Below, in pieces: positions 57,159 to 64,000 of a stretch of DNA of 64,000 bases (position 1 is its first letter; every line of letters begins with the position of its first letter). A program made the position numbers and the translations under genes. Source of the DNA: Schizophyllum amplum (taxonomy: Eukaryota > Basidiomycota > Agaricomycetes > Agaricales > Schizophyllaceae). Below the pieces are notes generated by a model. That model did not search any database. It had not been told where the DNA came from and saw only the letters and a list, made by a program, of their open reading frames with translations. The stretch spans positions 2,976,001 to 3,040,000 of the forward strand of contig VDMD01000001.1 of assembly GCA_007026445.1 (NCBI GenBank). Direction: 5' to 3'.

Positions 57159-58890
57159 ATGCTGGGTGCGGAGAACGCGCAGCTGAATGCGCATCGTCAG
57201 CGCCTCCAGGATACAGTAGCTCAACATACTGTGAGTTTTGGACTACATTACAGAAGTGCCTGTCTCATCATCATCCCAGTCGCGCTTTGGTACATTGAAT
57301 GTACCCGAGGAGCTGAGCCCTGTCAATTCAAGCACGCCTCGTCGCCACACCGCCGATCTACCACCAGAGATTCTGCTGCTCATTTTCAAACGATCCATCG
57401 CTCCTGCATTCCTGGTTAGCCCCGCATACTCCGTCTATGAGGAGCCTTGGCTGGAGTGTATGCAGACCAAGCAGAATCTCAGCCTAGTCTGTCGCACCTG
57501 GCAACAGGCCGTTACCGAACTCCTATATGAAGACGTCGGCTTTCGAAGCATCGGTCAACTCGCTGCCCTTCTGGATACATTGATAAAGAAACCAGATCTT
57601 GCATACCTAGTGAGGTCCATAATTGTAGCGTGCTACATTCCGCCCTTCGCGATCAGTGCATACATCGGAGACCTGCTCTCCATCCTGGGGATGTGCCGAC
57701 GACTGCATACTTTCTCGTTCTGTAATCACGACGTCAATCAGAATCACGTATTCCCCTTGCAAGTTCGCCCAACCAGCCTCTTTGCGCACATCGTCAACCT
57801 GCACTTCGCTGAACGGCCGGAGAGCTTGCAGGACTTGTTGCCGCTTCTTACGAACATGAGCCCTCGCCTCCAATCCCTTCGTCTTGTGATCACCGACTCC
57901 GACCTGACGCTGGCGCCAGGGCTTACCTTCCAGGTGATGACCACTCTCAGCCTCACCATGCCCTGGCTCTCTCCCGGAAGGTCGCTCGCGGTGATCAGGA
58001 ACTGGCTCATGCCCCGCGTCGAAAGTGTCACTTTCAGAATGTCCCAGTACCTCTATTCATCGTCTATCACACCTGGCGCAGCCTTGGAGGAAGACGCATT
58101 CCAAACTTTCGCCAACCAAAACGGGTCGCACATTCGCTATCTGCAGGTACAGACTCGTCGTGACTACGAGGATAGCAACATTCTCGGCTTCAACGTGCAG
58201 CCCATGCTGCAATCCTGCCCCCTCCTCGAGCATCTCGTGCTGCCCGCAAACATGCGACATCCTATCTCTCACCCCACGTTGCGATGGATCGACGTCTGGG
58301 AGCCACCAACGAGTCGTAGGCGGTCGCCGAATTTCTGGAGGAAGGTGGACAAGCTAACGACGGCTGTCTTTCCCTGTTTGCGCGGCGTGCGCACCATTGA
58401 TCACAGCCTGTCGTTTATGATGGATCTGCCCCATGTCATCGACCCGGACGTAAGGGCTGCACTGGGTACCCCAGTCGTCGCCTTCGAATATCCCGGTGTC
58501 AGGATCAAGGTTGCCGAAAGGCGTATCTGGCGCGCAGACGACGTGGATGACTTTCCTGTCGACTACGATGCCGACAATTTGTACCAAGACGGTGACGAAG
58601 CCCGGCAGGAGGTGAATCAGGACGAGCAGGGAGACGAGCTCGACGGGGTTCAGACCCGAGCTGAACGACAACAGGCAGAGGAAGACGACGACATCGATGA
58701 CCCTGATTTCGAGCCCGTATCGTCGCCACCAACTACGCCGGTGTCCACAGCTAGCAGCTCGGTCAGCTCCTGCGTGACGACAGACAACGAGGATGCTGAA
58801 CAGATGCTACAATGGACTCACGATGATGTACTTCGAGCTTTCAGGCAAAGAAATACGATGCCGTTCAGTAGTAGGAGTTTCTCCCGGTAA
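57159..58890 (+). CDS. F-box protein, copy 2 (inverted paralogue)
   Basis: Exons 57159-57230 and 57280-58890, about 560 residues; the 49-nt intron sits at the same place as in copy 1. The N-terminus is shorter: the frame upstream of ATG 57159 is open and still aligned (KEYDMLGAENAQL against TEHDRLLVENAQL), but the original ATG is gone, so an internal Met is used. F-box: ADLPPEILLLIFKRSIAP...SLVCRTWQQAVTELLYEDV; LRR-like middle; end LQWTHDDVLRAFRQRN. Long blocks are identical to copy 1 (for example MRHPISHPTLRWIDVWEPP), so the duplication is fairly recent; divergence clusters in the LRR-like middle, as expected for target selection. Confidence 0.88.
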
Positions 58891-59485
58891 CTAATGGACA
58901 GTGCCAGGCAGTCGTGTATCATAGGAATTAAGGGACGATATGCCAGTGGCCACCATAGTCAGGCATATGTCTGGAATCCAAACAGCATTGGAGGTGATTA
59001 TTTACTAATCGATTCATAGGCTGCATGCCCCGGCATGATGGCATCGCAGCAAAGGATCCGACTGTACTTTTGATCGAGAACGAGCAACTAGGCCGTTCAA
59101 TGACACGGGCGAGCGGGGACTTCTGGCGAAGAAGCAGGAGATTGCAAGCCTATCCTTGTTCGAGGTGCGCACTGTCAAGTGCATGTGGCGGACGGAGTCG
59201 TCGGGCCGGCAATTCAAACTTGCTTCACGTGTACTTATGTACTTTGACCTCCTGCCACCCTCCTGCCGTCTCTCAGGCTTTGCTGACCCAACGGTGTTTG
59301 CTTGGTGGCTGACGCAGGGCCGTCTTGCCTCCCGCTATTGATCTCGTGCATATCTCGAACGCAGAAAGAACGCCTGTAAGTCGAGCATGGGAGTCATGGG
59401 CGGTCGCTCACAGAAGTCGTCCATCTCACAGATCTATCCAGACTTCTTCGTTTTCGCACTGTCACGACTCACAGTGCGAATAGAT
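58891..59485. other. Intergenic, possible degenerate F-box first exon
   Basis: 595 bp. At about 59,060-59,100 a stretch reads VLLIENEQLGRS, weakly like the RLLVENAQL coiled-coil start of the F-box family, but it has no start, donor or continuing F-box. Otherwise empty. Confidence 0.35.
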
Positions 59486-60224
59486 GGATCAGGACGGTAG
59501 CGTTGAACAGCAACATGACTCTTGCTTTTGGAAAGAAGAGCGCGACAGGCTACTCGTGGAGAACGCACAACTGAAATTCCTTGTTCAGCGCCTCCAAAAT
59601 GACATAGTAAAAAGCACGGCGAGTAGCCTCTCCTTCTGATTACGTGCACCTGAACAAAATGCCATCAGCCACGGCCGCGTACTCCTTCCGACTTCGCCAA
59701 CCTCCCAAATGAGATATCACTGCTCATCTTCGATCGAACTGTTGCTCCATTATTCCTCTTCAGCCCTGCGTACTCCGTTCGTGGATCCGCTCAGCTGCAG
59801 TGCGTGGAGACCAAGCGATGTCTGAGTCTTGTTTGCCGCTCATGGTACCAAGCCGCCACCGAACTGCTCTATAGAGACGTCAGCTTTCGAAGCATCGGTC
59901 AAATTGCAGCATTTCTGGACACTTTGCAAACCACAGGGAAGGCCGATCTCCCGTCCCTCGTGAGGTCTATAACCGTGACATGTTATGTCCCTAGGGATGT
60001 GCGCCGTGACCGTTGGTGACGGTTAACGGCTACCGTCAACGGTCACGGAACACATCTCGTTGGGGGCCTCGGGAGACCCCCGACGGTCGCGGTAACGGAG
60101 CCTCCGGCGCCGTTGCTCGCCCGACGACAGTCTCGAGCTGGAGCTACCCCCGTGGACTCACGACGACGTACTGCACGTTTTTCACAACAGGACCGTGTCG
60201 ACCCGCGGCGCTCAAGGACCGTGA
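59486..60224 (+). pseudogene. F-box pseudogene, copy 3, middle replaced by an insert
   Basis: Starts like copy 1 (ATG 59486, then WKEERDRLLVENAQLKF), has the family intron at 59,619-59,668 with its donor changed from GT to GC, then the F-box (ANLPNEISLLIFDRT...SLVCRSWYQAATELLYRDV). Homology stops at VTCYVP near 59,993, where the paralogues continue for ~380 more residues. About 160 bp of unrelated DNA with a strong hairpin follow, and from 60,153 the C-terminal family signature reappears in the plus direction (WTHDDVLHVFHNR) up to a TGA at 60,222-60,224. The ORF itself ends early (TGA 60,018-60,020). Thus the LRR-like middle was deleted and replaced. A shortened F-box protein of about 160 residues could still be made. 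Confidence 0.8.
59994..60058 (+). repeat. Long inverted repeat (hairpin) at the pseudogene breakpoint
   Basis: Arm one 59,994-60,023 (GGGATGTG, two mismatches, CCGTGACCGTTG, three extra bases, ACGGT), loop of about eight bases, arm two 60,032-60,058 (ACCGT, CAACGGTCACGG, AA, CACATCTC). About 25 pairs with two mismatches and one bulge. It starts exactly where F-box homology ends. Confidence 0.8.
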
Positions 60225-60551
60225 TACAAGATCAGTTACCTGCAAACTCGCTTCCGACGCCGAACCCTATACAAATTACTTGCTTACGGTGGTCTTTATG
60301 TTGACCTAATCGACAGAGCCGATGCCACCGCCGAATGTGAGGCGCCCGAGTTCAAATGCACTTCCTTGACGGTGACGCCCTTTTCGCGCCGCCAGACGGA
60401 TGTAAAGCACCAACGCCCACCTACTCATACTGGATCAAACCTCGTCGCCAATGCCTTTGTTCATATTTAATTCATTTGAGGCGTTTCGCGATGGCTTTCA
60501 CGTCTTCATCGGATTTTGTGGTTCTTGCACGGGCATGCAGGTAAGTACACT
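60225..60551. other. Intergenic spacer
   Basis: 327 bp. A 17-residue open start (ATG 60,491, MAFTSSSDFVVLARAC) precedes a GTAAGT and competes with the gene model that begins at 60,552; see that entry. Confidence 0.35.
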
Positions 60552-61134
60552 ATGATGATAGTGAAGCCTCTGAAGATGAATGAACCAATGGCCACGTACG
60601 TCGAAGACAGCAAGCTCAACCGCATACGACAGCTTTTCCGGAGAATAGCCATGAGGGATCCAGAAGCGACGCGACGTACGTCCCCTTCACCTCGCTGAAG
60701 TCCGCCTCGCATTTGGCGTGCAGCGAGGGCCTGTCAGGGGAAGAAGATTCGGAAGAAGCGCGGTCGTTCGAATGCAAGAGTGGTTGGCGGACGGACGAGA
60801 TCGTCACGGTATCTGCCGAGGTTCTTGTGAGTCGTCGCTTCCGCAGGACAGTCTGTCGTTCATTTGAGCTCAAGGTCCGCAAGGGAGCTTCTGAGAGTTA
60901 CAGGTGGACGTATTGCCGCAGGGGCTGCTGCGTGTTAGCCGGACTCGAAAGTACGATTGGCTCCTGCTACGACAAGCGCTTCTCCCCTCCGTGGCTGCCG
61001 CCCTGGGTGTTCTTACAAAACGTCGACCATGTATTGTGGCGCCCGGCCACCACACGCTGTCACCATCTTTCCTTCAACAGTCGTCATCTCCTGCCAGCAA
61101 GGGCTCCAGCAGCCACGCTGGCAGCCAGCAATGA
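60552..61134 (+). CDS. Small unknown protein, three-exon model
   Basis: Not recognised. Exons 60552-60595, 60649-60826 and 60904-61134 give about 150 residues: MMIVKPLKMNEPMAT, then an acidic stretch (SGEEDSEEARSF), WRTDEIVTVSAEVL joined to VDVLPQGLLRVSRTRKYDW and LLLRQALLPSVAAALGVL, then a Ser-rich tail. The introns are 53 and 77 nt with GTACGT and GTGAGT donors, and both joins keep frame. The hydrophobic/charged pattern of exon 3 looks coding. A rival model uses ATG 60,491, a GTAAGT donor at 60,541 and a Lys/Arg-rich frame (KKIRKKRGRS) in the middle; the two cannot both be right. Confidence 0.4.
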
Positions 61135-61537
61135 CCGCGTTCGTACGCTGCTCGCGGTGTCCAAAGCGCGACCGGTGCACTACTCGTGGTTGGCATACGA
61201 CGCCCACTGTGTTGTCTCCCGCAAGAAGAGCTGCTCAAGAAAGATGCGTAATCGCCCGAATCGTGAATGAAAAGCAACGAAGAAGGCGACCTGAAGCAAG
61301 GCTGGAACACGTATATCCGAATGGGGGGACAACTCTCCATTCAGCATCTGAGATAGAAGCCAACCAGTCACCCCCTCCACGGGCACGCATGAGAACGCAC
61401 CTGTATCCATCGGCTGCCGCCGGGCGTTGCTCCAATAGCCTGCTGGCAATCTGCAGAAGTACTTAAGGGCGCGAAAGCAGGGTAAAGGACAACGACACGG
61501 CCCACCTGTGCTGACCACCGCCCTCCCCAATCCGAAC
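61135..61537. other. Intergenic spacer
   Basis: 403 bp between two small plus-strand gene models. Overlapping minus-strand ORFs have no domain. Nothing recognised. Confidence 0.4.
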
Positions 61538-62262
61538 ATGCATTACTTGTACACCCACTCCGGAGAGGCATCGACGTCATCGCTCGACGCTAAGCAGCGC
61601 CCGGACCGGCGCCGCCCCCATCCCCACGCAGCGCGAGCCACCACCACCATCTCATCTAGGCGATCACCGGCCGCAGACGATGAGGCCGATGACTTCAGCT
61701 ATGCGCTGGCGTCCGCTCTTGCATCCGCCATGACCATCGCGAAAGCTGAAGCCATTCTCGAGGTGAGTGCGAGCTGCTGGACCCTCTCGTGCAGCACACT
61801 GAGAACTATCTCCTGCCACGTAGGAATCGTTCCCACAAGCATTCGCGCTTCCCCCCTCCAAGCGCCCCAGCAATGCCAGCAGGGCGGTGAGGACGAAGCC
61901 CATCGATGCACCTGCTCCACCGCCTGAGGTTGCTATGCTGTCAGCACCGACTGATGACGGCTCCGACGAGTGGAAGGCGGAGTACGATGCGCACCTGAGA
62001 ACCTGGAGAGCCCAAGCCGCAGAGGCGAGGGCGAAGGCGGAGAAGGAGCGCAAGCGATGGGAGGACATCCGCGCCGCAGAGATGGCGCAAAGCGGACGAC
62101 TGCCCAAGCCGCCGGCCTCGTATGCGCCCACGTTTCCTGCGTCAGGCATTCCGTCTCCCAGTCCTGCCGACGTCCGCGATTTGGTGCGGGGCGAGCCTCA
62201 GAAACACGTACGTCGTCCGTGATGAAGCATGCTCTGTCATTGAACCTGTTCCATAGCGATGA
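61538..62262 (+). CDS. Small unknown coiled-coil protein
   Basis: Not recognised. Exons 61538-61762, 61825-62207 and 62257-62262 (last exon just R-stop), about 200 residues. The first exon has Arg/His-rich low-complexity sequence and DDEADDFSYALASALASAMTIAKAEAILE. The second has PPEVAMLSAPTDDGSDEW, a charged helix KAEYDAHLRTWRAQAAEARAKAEKERKRWED that should form a coiled coil, and a Pro-rich tail. Intron borders are GTGAGT...CGTAG (62 nt) and GTACGT...CCATAG (49 nt). If the last intron is retained the protein ends eleven bases later at 62,222. It is convergent with the methyltransferase gene. Confidence 0.5.
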
Positions 62263-62506
62263 GCATTTGCTTGAACAAAGACAGGATACGTAGACCGATA
62301 CCACTGTACTACTTAGACGCCCAGCTCTCCATTTATGCATGCCATTTTTTGGCGCAGAAATCATGCGATGAATAACGGTTTCGAAAGGTCTGAATGGTGG
62401 TAGCTGCCAATGAGATATAAGCGCTGTGATGCGGTTGATCAACGTCGCACTTGGAGCAGTGGTGGGCGGAAGATAGTTGCATTCATCGTCACTTCGCGAG
62501 CAGGCC

Positions 62507-64000
62507 CTATTTACGTCGGAATAAATATGAGCCCACTCCCCATCGCTGGCCGTTGTCCATGGCAAAGAGTTCAGCGCAGGCCATATAAAAGACGCGGAAC
62601 CTGGTGACTTGTAAGCAAGGCGCCAAGGTGTGTTACGCACTCGGCGTCGTAGTAGGCCAATCATGAACATGCCAGTGAATTGCAAGAGTCGAGACCTGGG
62701 CCTGCTCACCGATGAAAGGTTTTATCGCCTTCGATTGGGTCCTGCCCCTGAGCGACAGCAGCAGCGCGTAATATGGCCAGGCCCTCTACGTTTTGTCAGC
62801 ACCGATGTTCGTCTCGCTGATACAAAGCGCACCCTTCTTCTTCGAGTCCTGTAGTCTTAGCCAGTCCTCCAGCGTATGCGCGTAATGGGTGCCAGGAAGA
62901 TACCAGCTGCGTTCCAGCGTGATATGAGTCTGGAAATATAGCTAGAATGTATCTCAGTATCCACAACGTCGGAGAACAAGATGGAATCAGTACCAGAAGA
63001 TCCTGCGAGGGCATCGTTCCACCTGCAAGAGGTCACGAAGACCGGAAGGGCTGTATAGCCGGAGGCTCACCCGAGAAGAAATGTTTTGCCATCCATCCGT
63101 CACCTTCTTCAAAGTGATACGGAGTATCACGGTGGCAGAATATATGGATGAAGAGCAACGACGGGTACATTCCCGGAACGGAGCTCATGTCGTCTGTGTT
63201 ATCCGCATTGTTGCACGGACGCATCCAGCTGGAGACCTTGGCTAGAAGCACCTCGTAATTTTTCATATGCTCGAACATCTCGATGGACAGGATGCGGTCG
63301 AAGCTGTGTAAGTCATGATCAGCTGCGCCGGCTGCGATATGGGACGGATGTACGGCGCTCACTGTCTCTGCCCAGCGAAGTCAAAGGTATTCACGTCTGC
63401 GGTGATGATCTCGACGTTGTCCAGACCCCGCCCCTTGGCCGTCTCGTCGATGAAGACCTTCTGCGTAGTCGAGTTGGAGAGCCCAACGACCTTCGAGTGA
63501 GGGTAACGTGCAGCAATGAACAGCGAAAGTGACCCCCAACCTGACATACGTACGGATGGTTGGTAAAGGTATCAGAGAATGGCAGACGCGTGTCAACGCA
63601 CCGCAACCAAGGTCGAGCACTTCCTGTCCATCCCGCAGCTGCGCTTTTTCACAGTAACTGTTGAGTATGAGAATCTCGGCTTCCTCAAGCGTCTCCTTGC
63701 CCGTCGGATACCAACAGGACGAATATTTGCCAGCGGGACCGAGAGTGGACAGGATGAATTCCGTGGGCACCTGCGATACGCGTTGGTTAAATCATCCCCT
63801 TCGGATGTAAGGTTCTGTACCTCGTAGTGCTGTTCATTCGCCTTGTCCGTGTGGTCAGCGATCGTCGTGCGTTGCTTTACACCCTCGATCCACGCGGTTT
63901 TGGCGGCGTGTTTCTCTGCAAACGTACTAAGGGATAGAGATGAGCTTTGAGAACATGTATGGGGTATGTCTAAACGCACCTCTTCCCACCAAGCACTACG
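62507..64000 (-). CDS. SAM-dependent methyltransferase, cyclopropane-fatty-acid-synthase type (5' end cut)
   Basis: Continues past the right edge, so the start is missing. About ten exons on the minus strand are visible, from 64,000-63,980 to a last exon 62,600-62,507. Sequence order: FAEKHAAKTAWIEGVKQR, NEQHYEVPTEFILSTLGPAGKYSSCWYPTGKETLEEAE, motif I EVLDLGCGWGSLSLF (split by an intron), VVGLSNSTTQK, IITADVNTFDF, FDRILSIEMFEHMKNYEVLL, LFIHIFCHRDTPYHFEEGDGW and the end FRVFYMACAELFAMDNG...SYLFRRK. This is the CFAS-like family that includes coclaurine N-methyltransferase-like proteins; fungal members are of unsettled substrate (lipid or small amine). The 3' end needs three introns (including one of 109 nt at 62,709-62,601) to reach the conserved FRVFYMACAE end. 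Confidence 0.88.

Overview
The window reads as nuclear DNA of a filamentous basidiomycete, most likely an Agaricomycete. Nearly every gene is split by very short introns (mostly 44-60 nt, GTRNGT...YAG), genes lie on both strands without operons, and the best-recognised proteins (DBP10, HEM2, Wee1, Rab4, DSD1, acetate kinase, an FCY2-type permease, aminopeptidase P, PRM1, MDM31) are fungal housekeeping or mating-fusion genes. I could not fix the genus. No rRNA, tRNA, CRISPR array, intact transposon or virus was found. All exon-intron models were spliced by eye.

Layout. 1-8,900: a left-truncated DBP10 helicase, an isoprenylcysteine methyltransferase-family membrane protein, a TPX2-type spindle protein and a GYP5-like Rab GAP. 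9,850-15,000: HEM2 (haem synthesis) and Wee1 (cell-cycle kinase). 15,000-18,700: an unusually long gene-free stretch with base-skewed and minisatellite DNA, ending at a homeodomain transcription factor (18,731-20,993). 22,970-29,230: Rab4, D-serine dehydratase, an alpha/beta hydrolase sharing a promoter with it, and a secreted repeat protein with possible Kex2 sites. 29,650-39,260: five minus-strand-side genes begin here, namely acetate kinase, a metallo-beta-lactamase-fold hydrolase, a purine/cytosine permease and aminopeptidase P. 39,590-43,060: the membrane-fusion protein PRM1. 44,230-50,000: a small Cys-tailed unknown protein, MDM31 and a BRCT-like protein. 50,350-60,230: a multi-pass membrane protein and a dispersed F-box family (two complete genes in opposite orientation plus a rearranged pseudogene) around a disordered protein. 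60,550-64,000: two small unknown genes and a right-truncated CFAS-type SAM methyltransferase.

Functionally the genes form no pathway cluster. Small associations are Rab4 with a Rab GAP (membrane traffic), Wee1 with TPX2 (mitosis), PRM1 (cell fusion), and acetate kinase beside an unrelated hydrolase. The most unusual features are the repeat-rich secreted protein, the F-box pseudogene whose middle is replaced by a hairpin-bearing insert, a 6-nt and a 10-nt microexon, a GC-AG intron in acetate kinase, an in-frame intron in the recognition helix of the homeodomain, and a likely dual-start aminopeptidase. Nothing in the window amounts to an obviously new defence or biosynthetic system.
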